Below are positions 1-12,000 of a stretch of 64,000 nucleotides of DNA, one piece after another. Within the stretch, counting starts at the first letter, position 1. Every line of letters begins with the position of its first letter. This stretch comes from Physcia stellaris (taxonomy: Eukaryota > Ascomycota > Lecanoromycetes > Caliciales > Physciaceae): the NCBI GenBank assembly GCA_018902385.1, contig JABSSW010000007.1, forward strand, positions 248,001 to 312,000. The letters run 5' to 3'. The notes beneath the pieces are model-generated. The model made no database searches, had not been told where the DNA came from, and was given only the letters and a program-made list of their open reading frames with translations. A program made the position numbers and the translations under genes.

Positions 1-937
1 TTTCCTTCTTAGGCGCTTGCTCTTTCTTGGTGGGCTGATACTTGACGGCCTCATTGATAAACTTAAGCTCGCCAACTACAGCCGAGTAAATGGGTTGATG
101 GTAGACAGTCTCGTACCAACGAGTTACGTTTGGATACTGCGAGCGCCATTCTTTGTCGAAAACGAATTGGAAGCCGCGGGAGCAGACACCAGCCGTGAAC
201 AGATCGGCTAATGTGATGCGCTCCCCAACCAGGAAGGTATTGACAAGAAGATGCTGCTCAAGAACACCAACGGCTTTCAAAGTAGTCTTTTGAGCATCGT
301 CGACATTCTTCTTATTGTATTGGTCGCGGCCAATGAGTGGACGGAACCAGCTCGCCATGGGGATGAGGATTTCCGCATTGGCAAAGGACATCCATCGTAC
401 AATAGAGGCATAGTCTTGCTTGGTCTTTCCCAACAGGGTAGTCTTCTCATTCTGCGAGGTAACTGGGGTTTGTCAGCAGACTGGCCCCCAGCAAAGCTTG
501 ATACATATTCATAAGTTGTATGTGGTGGATCAGAGTGTGAATAATTCTCAACAGTAGTCTTCAGACAGGGATAACTGTTTGATATTGTTTCTCATCATGA
601 GATTAGAGGCCATAAGACGAAAGTCTGCATGGACGGTGTGGAAGACAGGAGGCTGACATACTGTAGATGGCAATGGCAATAGCTTCGGTCAACTCATAAC
701 CATCCTCACCCACGAATGAAGGGATCTTGCCGAGGTGATTGATGCGTAAATAGTCATTGGAGAGACCTGCGGATGGTTCGGTGTGTACGATCTCGAGATC
801 CACGTTGTTAGCCTTGGCTACTGCAAGAATGGCAGTAGATCGAGCATTGCCCTGCTAGATGTATTAGTGATGGCTTTTCTAGTTAGGAGTGGTCTTTTTA
901 AGCTCACATCGTAGGTATAGAGCTTCCCGAAAGGCAT
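1..937 (-). CDS. TEF4: Translation elongation factor eEF1B gamma (5' part; runs off the left edge)
   Basis: Gamma subunit of the eEF1B nucleotide-exchange complex, which recycles eEF1A-GDP in the cytosol. The start ATG is at 937-935 (MPFGKLYTYD). Three exons can be read: 937-908, 851-662 and 462 to the window edge; introns are 907-852 (acceptor CTAGCAG) and 661-463 (donor GTATGT, acceptor CCCCAG). The visible protein is the glutathione-S-transferase-like N-terminal domain: the thioredoxin-fold part (LEIVHTEPSAG, KIPSFVGEDGYELTEAIAI) then the helical part (IVRWMSFANAEI, WYETVYHQPI). The end in view, QPTKKEQAPKKE, is the start of the Lys/Pro-rich linker before the conserved C-terminal EF1G domain, which lies outside the window. 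It is divergent from MRPS9, with about 190 bp between start codons. A stand-alone GST is unlikely because of the linker. Confidence 0.95.
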
Positions 938-1128
938 CTTGGAGTCAATTGAGAAAGCTGTTTGTTTGTGCTGGAGCGAGTCACAAAATCTGTCTTGTGC
1001 TTCGGCTCCTAGCGCCGCCCTTAACAGGCTTAGTGTACGTCCGTATCTTGGCCAGCTTGAGATGGCTCCGCACATAAGTACGAGTACAGAACGGAGCTCA
1101 TCGCTCCAACATCACAACGGTGCTTCAA

Positions 1129-2114
1129 ATGGCGTCAAAACTGTCTGTGGCTCTGCCTTACAGGCTTGTCAGTCAATGTCCCCAGTTCGGCAGCCGTATC
1201 CCTCAACGGTTAAGCATTCTTCAGAAGAGCCATCACAGACAGCCATTCAGCACGACAAACCGTATGCCCGCCGTCGCCGCTCCAGAAATCGACTTCTCCA
1301 CCCTCAAGCTCGACCCGCCGAATCCTGCCCACGCGCGTATCGTCCCAGCCTCTCCTTCCTATTTCACTGCCCGCCCCCAATTCACCGACAACCTTCTCTC
1401 CCTACAAAACCTTCTCCGCAAATACCTGACCCTTCCGACCGTCGAGCCTGGGCTGGCACCCCGCGTAGCATGGAAGACGGTCACCCAGTACCGTCTCTTG
1501 GTCGGCGAGCCCGTGCGCTCAGCGAAATACACCCTCGTCCTCCGGATCTTGAAGCGGCTGAATCAAATACATCCCCAGCTAATGCCCCCCGACCTGCATG
1601 AGGCGATGCAGATCTACAAGCGCGACGTGGATCCTTATTCCAACGTGCCAAATCCGGGGGTCATAGACGAGTTCGGGCGGTCGTATGGAATCGGGAGGAG
1701 AAAAAGTAGCAGTGCGAAGGTTTACCTAGTGCAGGGCTCCGGCGAGGTCTTGATTAACGGGAAAAGCATCAACAACGTTTTCGGGAGAATACATGATCGC
1801 GAGAGTGCTCTTTGGGCATTGAAGGCGACTGGGAGGATCGACAAGTATAATGTGTGGGCGTTGGTAAGCGGAGGAGGGACGACGGGGCAGGCGGAGGCTA
1901 TCACACTGGGGGCAGCAAAGGCTTTGATGGTGCATGAGCCGGCCCTGAAGCCGGCTTTGAGAAGAGGTGAGTTCTGTGTCGGCATCATGGGGTGAACGAA
2001 GTATGCTAAACGCCATTCACAGCTGGCTGTGTGACTCGCGATCCGAGGAGGGTAGAGAGAAAGAAACCCGGTCACGTCAAAGCTCGGAAGATGCCGGCCT
2101 GGGTGAAGAGATAA
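1129..2114 (+). CDS. MRPS9: Mitochondrial small-subunit ribosomal protein uS9m
   Basis: Component of the mitochondrial 28S-type small ribosomal subunit. Exons 1129-1966 and 2023-2114; the intron has donor GTGAGT and acceptor CACAG. The product is about 309 aa. An in-frame ATG three codons upstream (1120) is an alternative start. The N-terminus is rich in Arg, Ser and Gln without acidic residues ([20 protein letters not shown]), as expected for a mitochondrial presequence. The C-terminal half is the uS9 fold: [20 protein letters not shown] near residue 185, then [14 protein letters not shown], and after the intron [20 protein letters not shown] with the usual basic tail ending in KR. The long segment before the S9 domain is typical of fungal mitochondrial uS9. 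No anomaly seen. Confidence 0.96.
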
Positions 2115-3661
2115 GAAAGATTTGAAAACTACAGCAATTAGCTTTGAGAATACCAATCTAGGAGTTATTATCAAGGGCAAATCGGCATATCTGGCAGGTA
2201 TGATTTACTTGTTGAGCCTTCTAATCTTTCCATGGCCTGACATTATCAATGACCCTTTCAAGCTTCGTAGGTCCTAAATAACTCAAGTCACAAAACACTT
2301 ACGCGGCGATCCGCGTGGGTCATCCAGATGTGATGATACAGCCAGTCAATTTCATTTATCATCATGTAGACGCAATCTTTTCGTGACTGAACAAAGCATC
2401 ATATAATCGGCTTCCCATCTCTCTCCCTTTCTCGCTCTCTTCATATCACAAATCGTTTCCGATATTCACAACATTTACCGCTAATACAAGCTACTAATCA
2501 TAACATCGATAAAGGAACAACATCACGAAAACAGACACGGATCTCCCCGACAGATTTACTTTTGACGAGACGGATACTCTTGCCTTCTCTATTCCTCAGC
2601 CCACTATCTCCCAGTCAAGACTTCTTCGCCCGTACAATGTTCGTGAAAGGGCTATTAGTTCATCCAAACACCTGCCCGTGACGGACGGTGCTTGAAGCTC
2701 TAACTGCGATGATCTCTGAAAATTTCTCGGAGGATATCGCGCTTAGGAGATAGTAATACATATTCTGTATGTATGTGAAACAACGTTAAAATTGTATAGG
2801 CACAGCGTGAAGCCAGACAAATGGATCTAGCTGCAGGGGAAAGCAATACGTGTTCGTAACCCGAGAATCTACTCTGGGGTGCGATGTCAGGCTTCTGCCT
2901 GGAAGAGACTCTCTTTATTATTAGTTGTACTGGTCTCTGTCGATTGCCGAAACATGAATTTAAACGCCCGGATAGGACTTGCTCAAATGAAGAATTATTG
3001 GAGAACTGGAAATCTGGATTTTTATAGCAGCCTGTTCTTGGTGATTGTTGGTGCGTACCCAGGATTGACTCACGATGTTCAGACCAGAGAGGGAGTTATG
3101 GAGTTATATTGCTGTGGCAAGATGCGTGATTGGGAATGGCATTTTCCAGATCCTGACGACAGAAATCGACGGACATTCTCGTTATTTTAAGTTCTCTCCG
3201 GCATTACTCTATAAACTAGTAATCTCGCAATCGACAATAGGTGCATGGACCACAGGCTTATTGTCTTTGAGATGAATCGTTCGAGTCAGACCTTTTCTGT
3301 GTACTGGAAGAGGGCGATCCATTGCTCAAAATTTGGGATCGTCCAAGCGTTTTGGTTTTCTTGGAATCTGTACAGGGTCAACGGATTCATTGATACTTTC
3401 TACTGCGATCGAGTAATTACTACATAGCTTAAATTGCATCTTCTCACTTCTCACTTCTCAGCATCTTCCACCTCTCAGCCCACAATCAATAGTCACCCCA
3501 TCCACACCTCGAAAACAGCACTCAAGTACACAACATCTTTCAAACTCTCCCCGAAAGACAAAGCTTTTCTCCAGGTCTAGCCTCATGAACACGGAACCCA
3601 TATTGCCTTACCAGTAGTTTAGACTTACCAACTACGTATCTCAACATACGCGTTCCGCAGC
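2115..3661 (+). other. Intergenic stretch without a supported gene
   Basis: About 1.5 kb. It contains only short open frames (for example 2879-3190 and 3245-3427) with no family motif and no convincing splice pattern. A CT-rich stretch around 2420-2450 and 3430-3560 could be leader or promoter of the small gene that follows. No tRNA or repeat was recognised. Confidence 0.5.
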
Positions 3662-3967
3662 ATGCACTCGTTCAAATACTCGCGCTACTTACAATATCTT
3701 CTGTGTCCTTTCTTGTGTCTCTTTCTCTTGATTCTCTTCACCACTGCCGCCCTCGCCGTCGCCGAAGGAAGTCACTCGAAAGCTGTTCACGACTCTGTTG
3801 GGAGTGAGTATAGTGCTGACTTGAGCAAGCATAACATCGCTTATTCGGCGATTTTCCCAGTCAACATGGTGGTTGTACCACGAGAATGTACATCACTTGA
3901 TACTGGCCTATGCAGCAACAGTCGCTGGATAACGTTCGGCAGAGATCGAATTGGTCATGCAGCGTAG
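3662..3967 (+). CDS. Possible small secreted protein (unrecognised)
   Basis: Open frame of 101 aa starting MHSFKYSRYLQYLL, followed by a strongly hydrophobic run (FLCLFLLILFTTAALAVA) that reads as a signal peptide with cleavage near residue 35. A good intron lies inside it: donor GTGAGT at 3804, branch GCTGAC, acceptor TTTTCCCAG ending at 3860. It is 57 nt long, so splicing keeps the frame and gives an 82-aa protein with only two or three cysteines in the mature part (PRECTSLDTGLCSNS). I do not recognise the family. The neighbourhood is gene-poor and accessory-looking, which fits a lineage-specific secreted protein, but transcription is unproven. It could also be chance coding. Confidence 0.35.
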   Translation: MHSFKYSRYLQYLLCPFLCLFLLILFTTAALAVAEGSHSKAVHDSVGSEYSADLSKHNIAYSAIFPVNMVVVPRECTSLDTGLCSNSRWITFGRDRIGHAA

Positions 3968-4773
3968 GACATCGTCACTGCTCTGCTCATCGGAGTCGCG
4001 TTGACTCTTGACTGACTATTCAAAAGGAAACCTACAGCTTTTCTCTCATAGTCGATCGAGCATTTCCATAGCTAAGATTAGGTACTGCATACCAACACAA
4101 TCAGTAACGAAATTTGGCTTGTAAGCTGGGGAGTGGACTGGCTTATTCAACTCGCTATCGGTGAAGAACGCTGTATCCGTCAGTCGTAGTCTTAGCAAAG
4201 ATATATGTATAGTGCTACTCTAACATAATTAAGGCGAACACGCCGATCTAGGAGCACACTAATGGAAGAGAGAGATACGGTAGATGTCAAGAGCTATGGT
4301 TGTTACGCAATTAAGGGTCTCTAGCGTAGAGCTATCAATACATGTATGTAAGGATGTTTGAGGTGGAGAACTGAGGACGTATTAATCCGGACTGCAGAGC
4401 TTGGATTTGAGTATACCCTCCTTATGTCGTGTACCTGTAAGAAAGCGGCAGGACTTGTGGTGTCGGTCTTCGTAACCTGGGCCATACCCAGCACCACTCC
4501 TGGGCCGAGTTCGATTGGCTAGCTTGATTATGCGTCTGACTGACCCTGGGATAGGTAACGCGGAGAGTCCGTCGTAAGTCCTACGAGTGCGGATGGCGTA
4601 TGCTTCGCTCTGTTCCCACGAGGGACGGCAGTCACAGGGTTCAAGCAGTAAGAGAATGGGCCAAGAGTATGCATAGAGGACAGCCTTCGAATGACTGTGG
4701 CAAGACGCATACTCCATCAAGTCCACTTGATGCCCTCTTGAAGGGGCGTCTTCAAGTTAATGTGCTCTCTTTA
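3968..4773 (+). other. Intergenic stretch without a supported gene
   Basis: About 0.8 kb. Short overlapping frames occur on both strands at 4382-4809, but none has a recognisable motif and they conflict with each other. This is also the downstream region of the G-alpha-like gene that ends at 4774 on the minus strand. Confidence 0.5.
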
Positions 4774-6805
4774 TCAGATCCTTGGCGCGTCGGATTTTGT
4801 CCATGTTGACTCGAGGGCTGCCATATTCTCTTCGACGATGACGTACCGAATCGCGGAAGTGATCTCCTGGACGTGATCTGTGGGTTCGGCAATAACTTTG
4901 CGTAACATGATGTCTCCAATAACGGAACGCTGATCGATCTTTTCGTCGAATCGGGTAATTATATGGTGTAGGACGTTATCAGCAGGGCCACCATGCTCGT
5001 TATGCCACTTGATCTCCAGTAAAGGTATCGAGTCCACTTGGTCTCGAAGAGCCTGGATACCCGAGAAGACTAGAACGAAAGCACACCTGCTCAGCCAGAA
5101 AGAATTGATGATGCTTGTAAAGAAAGCGACAGTGTCATCTAGATAACCGTCTTCGACTAAATCACGGGGATGCTGAGGCTCCTCGCGAACGCGAAAACAA
5201 CAAGGCAGGTCCACAAAAAAGACTAAAGCTATAACGCTCTCGAATGCGGACCCCCATTTTCGCATAGAGATACTGGATCCAGCACAGAACCAAAACTTGT
5301 ACTCCTGCTGATCAATCGTGATTTTCGCCTCCGAGATGCCTTTCTCGGGGAAGTTATGTGTGTGCTTTCGTAGATATAGTAGATCTGTAGGTGTAGGTAC
5401 ATATAAAGAGCTAGCAATCCTGCCAATCGAATCGAAGAAGCTATCATACTCGTGAGTATCCCATGTAGATGGCCGTGGATGACTAATGAAACTTACTAAA
5501 GAGGGATGGGTGCAAGGTAAGATTCCACCTCCTCTCGGCTTAGTCGATTCAAGCAAGTTTGTGCCAGTGAGGTCCATGACTTTTGTGTCTCAGGCATTGT
5601 AATGTGAGGATCTTCTAGCAAGTAGCGAACGCTCTCCATAACGATGGATAAGATGCGGATTCGGTAACGCAGTCTCACTTCATCATCTAACTCCATGTAA
5701 GGATCTCCATTAAGGATAGTCCAAAACTCATCCGTTGCTCCCTTGTGTCCGCCCATTACAGCGACATTGATTATTTTGGCAAATTTCTGCTGATCTTTTT
5801 TGAGTGTTGAATCAATACTCTCCGACTTCAACGCTTTTTCTCTCAATTCTGACTTGATGCCTATGACAGAGGATTTGGATCTTCCTTCAGCTTGCGCCAC
5901 TTTATGCCTACTAAGCGATCTTCTGAACAGTGACCGAACAGCTCTCTGATATGCCGGGGTACTCCACAATTCAGCATCTAGGCCTGGGAAGACTATCGAC
6001 ATCTTCGAGGAATTCTCCGTAGACCAGGTGCGGTTGCTAATCAAAGAAGATGAACCCTGTAACACGATCATAGAAGAAGAGGAGTCCTTCTTAACTTGCT
6101 CGAAAACCTGGCGGTTGTCCGGTCTCTCGAGCAGAGTCGTTTGCTCTAGGGTAGTTTTGCTTGGAGCCTTTGTTAGTCGATAACCCATGGAGGGTTGTCT
6201 ATAGTGGGTATCATACCAAATGCATGCCGTCAGTAGTAAAGTCAGGGCACTTGTCTGGCGCTGAATGAATGTTTGGAAGTCATTACTGGCTTTGCTGTTG
6301 AAGACCACACGAATTTTGCTGCCTAAGTCCAAAAAACCGTCGTCCCAATCTAGACCAAGCAAATGCTCGTTCATAGACTTCATCAACGCTCGACAGCATG
6401 ATATTGAATCCCCTAGGTCCATGACTAGCTGATGATGTTGGGGTACGCCAGCTAGATCCGATGAGACCCATTCAGCAATTTTATTCAGTGCTGCCCTCAA
6501 TGCAGTCAGCTGCGACATCAGATTGATGATGGTGAGGTCCGCATCTTTCCATCGATCGTGCAACTCACGAAGCGAGTTGATCGTCCGAGTAATCACATCT
6601 TACTCGTAGACAGCACGTTAGCCTTCGTATCTGATCGAGAATATCCATGCAGCCGACAGTCCTCGAATTCTGTGCCGTAAATGTGATGCGCATTGCACGG
6701 AAGACTCAATCGCGGATTATCGAGGCTCACGGACTGCAAGAATTGAGACATACCCACAATACCGATGATCGCACCAGCTGCACCTACGATTGAGAAAGGC
6801 TCCAT
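4774..6805 (-). CDS. Fungal STAND-type N-terminal domain fused to a degenerate G-alpha-like domain
   Basis: Three exons, 6805-6754, 6598-5497 and 5440-4774, give 606 aa. Introns: donor GTATGT, branch GCTAAC, acceptor GTAAG; and donor GTAAGT, acceptor GATAG. The start MEPFSIVGAAGAIIGIV and the helical segment to about residue 150 (LHDRWKDADLTIINLMSQL) match the fungal N-terminal domain found before NACHT and other STAND proteins. From about residue 280 the order follows a heterotrimeric G-alpha subunit: DSTLKKDQQKFAKIINVAV (beta-1 entry), a helical insert, FFDSIGRIASSLYVPTPTDL (switch I entry), ISEAKITIDQQEYKFWFCAG (switch II region), and RYVIVEENMAALEST near the end. The nucleotide motifs are lost: the P-loop position reads GGHKGATDE instead of GxGESGKST, and the DVGGQ position reads FCAGSS. 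It probably cannot bind GTP normally. A regulatory or immune-like (NLR-type) role is inference only. Neighbours give no clue. Confidence 0.8.
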
Positions 6806-7097
6806 TGTTTGAGCTCAAATATGGTCTCTGAAGTTCAAGTTGACCGGAAACACTCCCATAATTATACTTGAAGAGTGCCTGCAGTCAGTGCACAGCCTTG
6901 TAAGTAGTCAAACTCCTTCGTAGGTTAGGCGTCCTGGTGGGCGCCCTTTGTGCAGCCCAGCGCGTGCGGGGCCTTTCCGAGTTTCTGTACCAACACAAAG
7001 CTCTCCAAATTCTGGTTCGGATGGTTATGGTCTTTCATTAGAGAGGAAACGTTGGGAATATTGTATACTACCCCACATATCATCCCAAACAACGCCC

Positions 7098-7799
7098 TTA
7101 ATCAGGAATCCTCCAGAACAACAAAAGAACCGTCCCCACGGACAGCACAAAAAAAAACCCTTGATCGGCCACCGTAATATCGGCAGCGCTCTCAATATCA
7201 TCGCGGCGGAGCACAACCCTCGCCAGCCCAATGAACCCGCGTTCGATATTCCTATTGAGATCCCGAAACACGTTTTCCACACTATTCCACGGTATGGGCT
7301 CGTTGGTGGGTCTGCGGAACGAGGCTTTGACGCCACCGAGTTTCATGTCGAATTTGCTTTGAGGTGCTTGCTTGACGTAGACATTGAGAATCGCGTTAAT
7401 GAATTTCCCGATGAAAAAGATCAGGGAGAGGCTAACGCCGCCGCTGATTGCGACGGAGTAGACATCGCGGAAGGGATCGCGCATTACCCTGGCGATCTCG
7501 GCGAAGATCAAAGGCGTTTGTCGGGGGACGAGCGAGTGTGTGTCGCTAACGGCGAGGTCGTGGTTTGTGGCGACATGTGAGTTGCGCACGCCTAGTCCTC
7601 TTCGCAGTGTCTCTGTTCTTCCAAGGAATGTCTTGACTTCAAGGATCGCAGGACTGTAGACATTATTGGAAGACACCTGCGTCAAGTCTGTGCTTGAGAT
7701 TTCATCCTCAGGCTGTAGCTGAGATGAAGAGAAGGGTTTTGAGCTTATGACGGCGGCGAAAATCAAGATCAATAGGGAAGCCGCTGGTAAACGAGCCAT
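7098..7799 (-). CDS. Orphan membrane protein with signal peptide
   Basis: Single-exon frame of 233 aa. It begins MARLPAASLLILIFAAVISS, a clear signal sequence. The next 90 residues are polar and Ser/Thr rich. Two hydrophobic segments follow, about residues 115-140 (VAISGGVSLSLIFFIGKFI) and 213-230 (FFFVLSVGTVLLLFW), separated by a basic, Arg/Asn-rich loop. The protein stops at WRIPD. No family recognised. It lies on the same strand as, and upstream of, the G-alpha-like gene (292 bp between them), but they are unlikely to share a transcript. The long clean frame and plausible topology support a real gene; the opposite-strand frame at 6948-7580 is its shadow. Confidence 0.6.
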   Translation of the reverse strand: MARLPAASLLILIFAAVISSKPFSSSQLQPEDEISSTDLTQVSSNNVYSPAILEVKTFLGRTETLRRGLGVRNSHVATNHDLAVSDTHSLVPRQTPLIFAEIARVMRDPFRDVYSVAISGGVSLSLIFFIGKFINAILNVYVKQAPQSKFDMKLGGVKASFRRPTNEPIPWNSVENVFRDLNRNIERGFIGLARVVLRRDDIESAADITVADQGFFFVLSVGTVLLLFWRIPD

Positions 7800-8635
7800 C
7801 TTGATGACTATGCAATGTTCCTGGTGGTGATGTCGTCCATTCTATCGAGCTCATAAACCGAGATCTTGAAGGGGAAAGGAAGTATGTGAAAATTGAAAAG
7901 GTAATAGACAGCATGTCGCTTAGTTTGAGTTGACGGTACCGCTCTTTTATACGCGCATCTCCCATTTGTTTCACGACAACTCTTGTACTATACTTAGAGT
8001 TCAGCAATTAGCAATAATGCTAAACTATTTACCCCAGCGGTTCGGCGGCTAATACCGATCTGCACGACAGGGAGGCTATTTAGTTACTAATAGCTTTGGT
8101 CAATATCGTCATACCTAGCTTTCTCGGTTCGAAGCTAGGGCTGCCGTCATTTGTATTTTTTTACCTTCCGGAATAAAGTCATGAGATTCAAACTAGTAGA
8201 GCTTTGATACCTATGATGAAGTGGTCTCTGACCCTGATGATCGATACCAAGCTCGGATACTCGCCAAGTCTCGAGGTTGCTCCTGCCTCCAAGAGGCTAA
8301 AAAAGTAGGAAAACAAGTCTAGCCATCTATGGTGATTAAACTATCTTCGCCTCGGTACAAACAGATTGCCCTTTGCAGATCTTCATGTACCTCGTTGTAT
8401 CATTGTCTCTTGCCAGGGAAAGAGATTTAGGGTATGGGCAATAGAGCAAGTGATCCTGATAACATCATCGAAGCCATGACATATTCTGAATGATAGTACG
8501 CAGCTCGTGAAACCCTTTCCTCCTTTCTTAGGCGTCTCTTGGATCTCTGAATGCCGATATCACTCTGGAAGCCTTCAACATAGGGGCTAAAGAATGGAAA
8601 TTGCTGAAAGCACCGACTAAAGAATGGATGGTTCG
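7800..8635 (+). other. Intergenic stretch without a supported gene
   Basis: About 0.8 kb with short frames on both strands, none with a motif or a convincing start. The first 200 bases are presumably the promoter of the membrane-protein gene that starts at 7799 on the minus strand. Confidence 0.5.
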
Positions 8636-9078
8636 TCATACTGTAGGGTTCCATCCTGCTAGAAGGGGCCCTGGGACGGTGATCGACGGCCCTGGAAAGC
8701 GAGTGGTCTGTACCTGTGTTGGGTCCCCACACAAATGTCTTGTTCCAGGACCAACCCATGGAGGGTTAACGTTCTTGAGGAGAAGATCAGTGCTTGTATC
8801 AGCACGAATAGATGTCTTTGCTTGTATGATGACAGCACAGCAACGAGCTACTGGTTTTGCAGAATCCATACACTTCCCAGCAGAGACATTGGCCGATCTA
8901 ACGACACCAGAATAAGTTTTAGCACGGCAGATAACACCTCTCTGTATCTCAGATATCGACCATTGGTGAGTGAAGCAGGGCAGCCATAGGTTAGCCCATT
9001 AGCGAGGCTGGCTGGTGTTGGACTTGAGGTTGTAAGGCCGGCTGCGATGGCTGGTATGAGAAGGGATCTATAACGCAT
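8636..9078 (-). pseudogene. Possible secreted protein, reading frame broken (unrecognised)
   Basis: On the minus strand an ATG at 9078 opens a secretory-looking start (MRYRSLLIPAIAAGLTTSS) followed by GLTYGCPASLTNG. About 70 bases later the same strand continues, in another frame, with ICRAKTYSG, NVSAGKCMDSAKPVARCCAV and a Pro/Gly-rich tail ending GWNPTV at 8636. Cysteines are spaced like a small secreted protein (C, C, C, CC, C). I could not find a standard donor and acceptor joining the two parts. It is therefore either a degenerate gene or an undetected splice. A hydrophobin-like origin was considered, but too few of the eight cysteines are present. Function unknown. Confidence 0.25.
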
Positions 9079-12000
9079 AGCTAAGAATTCTCTAGCAAGC
9101 CAGTTTCGGTGTAAAAGTGGAGCTTAGTCTTAGATAGAAGGGCATATACAAGAGATGCTGCGTTCGGTAACGAGGGACTGAACACGTGTCGTATGAATAA
9201 TGGAAGTGCTCAAGCCATATTTTGTCCCGTTTTACTTGTGGTGTGAGCCATTTAGAGATCCGATTGGGCTCTGATGGAAGTCATTTACCCAACACACAAC
9301 AAATCATGTGATAATCATTCCTCGGCGATACTCGTGTGGTAAAACTTTGTGACAACATTCGGTAAGATGATGGTCTTTCTTAATCTAGACTGACTTATCC
9401 ACTGCTTTGAAGAAAAATGAGTGCCTTGATGTCTCAAGGGAGACCTTTACCATGCAACTGCTCCTGACATCCTCGGAAAATGATCCTGTGCTTTGGCGGA
9501 GCGGATTCTTAACTTACTTGGCCATAAACTGGGCCAAATTTCTACCTTCGAAATGATGTTCGAGCAACCATACGAAACTCTTCAACTACCTTACCATCGG
9601 TATGATCTGCCCCAACCGTAAATGCTTCGGCTCAAAGCTGATGACGAGGCTTGAGGTGTGATAAGTGCTACCTGTTTGACCCCCACGAAGCAGTCCAGGA
9701 ACATCATGCACCCGGTCCTGGATCTTCTCGCCCTTCAGTTGAGCAATGAATTAGTGCTTTGTTGAGCGCTAGGCCAATCAGTCTTAGCGTATCACTCTGG
9801 CACGACAGACTCGGCTGCGCAGAATCGTTGGAGGAGGTTCACGGCACCAATAAGTCCTGATGTGCCAAGAAAAGCAAGGGTGGTAGAAAGGGGTAGAGGC
9901 AAGCGCCGGGAATATTTCGAGGGGGTACGCCCAATCCGCCCTTAAGGGGGTATCGTAACAGGCTATACGAAGGAGATGCAGCCTCCCCCACATTTTCTCG
10001 TATTCCGAAGAAGTCTTGGTGTTGCTCTGAACCGTTGAAGCACGGTCCATTCCCACAGTGGCTTCTCGTATAGCTGATGTAGTTTTGATAATGATGGTCG
10101 AGAAAACCCGAACCTCGCCTAGCTTGATCCCACGCGCTGCACGCACAGGGTAAAACCATTCCGGATATGGGCCTCGTCAGGAGTCTACCTATGATGGAAG
10201 TTCCCTAAGATTGGCAAGTAAGGCTTGTATGCATGCAAGCTAGGGTCTTAGGGCATCGTTTCAACCTTTGGCTGTGGCGTGGCTGCAATACCAACACAAC
10301 ATCTCCTTCAGCCCTTGTTCTTAAAGAGGATACCCGTGCTATGTCCACCAGCAAGCGAGCATAGCGAAAAGACTGCTAAGATGTGGCTTTTGTTAGGTTC
10401 CGGCATACGACTCAGCTTCATTTAATGTCTGGATGTTTTGGATGTAGTCCAAGTGTGCACATCGTTGACATCGTTGTCTGATTCGGCCCTACAGGAATTG
10501 TAGATGACGGTAATAAAATGAACACGCAAAGAGGGCACAATCTAGACATTAGGAAATGCAATTTATAGAAAGACCGTGTTCTAATCGTTTTCTCGCAGCT
10601 GCCGTTATGAGAGTGCAGTCCGTTGTAGTAAATCTCAGTGTTCTGCAAAATGAGAGATTAAAACCCAAAACTTACTGAGGCATGCAAAGAAGCTCGATCA
10701 TATCGGTTTGCCTTGACAACATTGAGCTTGCCAGCTCATAGGACTGACTTGCCTCTAGTTCTCATCGGAGTTGAGAGCCAAGGACTCGCAAAAGTCATGA
10801 ATCACCCGGTCCTACTCAGGCGGTCTTTCGGGAGTGGCGAGAATTGGAAAGCTATCAGCGTAGCGATGTTGATGCTTGTGCGAAGGTAGCACGTACCAAT
10901 CCTTCACAAGAGCTCTCCAGTGTCGTCAGCTTGCCAGCGTGTGACAGAGTCGTATTGGAGGCCATTCGACTGGAATTCTCCGCCATATCTGTACATTGTT
11001 CGTGTTCATAGAGGAAAACGGTTTCCCAACTTTGGGCGCTCCAATAATTGATCGCTCCATACGCCTTAAGTTCGAAAACCGGACCTAGCACCGAGTTGCG
11101 GAGATGAAACTTAGCTGAAATAGCGGCGCGCATTTGGCGGGCGACCACGTGGATGCGTTATCTGCCATGAACCTGTTTCATTCAGCCGATTTCCGTCACA
11201 GGTGGCCGCTAAGTCGCGGGGCGAGCAAGGGGATAATGACCCCGAAACGAGTAGTCTGGGAGCCGAGAAGCGATGCGTGCGGTCCCCGTTATTTCGGCGA
11301 CCAACATACTGCAATTGAGAGATTCGGGAAGGATTGTTGGATATGGGTGAATCCTGCCTAATCCAATGACAGGTGGGACGAGTGAGGACGGCGGGCCTTT
11401 TCAGCGGTCACCGCAGGTCAGCATAGAGTTTTGGGACCTGCGTCAAAACGGTTTGTTTTGCATCCGTGTACTTTAAACCGGTCACTGGCTGTGTCGTTTG
11501 GATGTCACGGCAATTGGGAGCTCAATATCATTGCCGTCCGCGTCTTTCTTTAGCAACTTATGCCCCTATCAAAAGCCACTGGTTCACGGAGCTGATCTTG
11601 GAAATAGAACGCTATCATCTGGTCATTTATCGTCCGTATAAGAGCGATGAGGATGGAGAAGCCATTGGACCCCAGAGGGTACCGCTGTGAGGCTTAGCGT
11701 CGACAGATAGTGGGAGGAACAGGTGTTCTAAAGATATGAGGCGACGGACGCCTGCGTTGTCGGTATCCAATGAAAGCAAAAGCTCGGACGGCCCTCTGCC
11801 ATGGCAAACTCATGGAACCTTTCCTGATGCCGATCTCTTTCACCTCTTCTGGGAAAGCGTGAAAAGATTAAATTGACATTCTTCAATGCGGGCTCGATAG
11901 TGTAAGTAACCTGTGGTGTAGAGGGATGTGGAAGTGGTCAATTGCCGAAGCTGGGACCCTTGAGATTGCTCTTGCGGGAGCCTGAAACTCCGACAGCGAC

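Noticed and set aside
939-1601. 220-codon plus-strand frame
   Set aside because: Runs across the eEF1B-gamma start and into MRPS9 in the wrong frame; Pro/Arg/Ser-rich shadow composition.
1722-2180. 152-codon minus-strand frame opposite MRPS9
   Set aside because: Overlaps the uS9 core; no motif; antisense shadow.
4528-4809. Overlapping short frames on both strands
   Set aside because: No motif and mutually exclusive; downstream region of the G-alpha-like gene.
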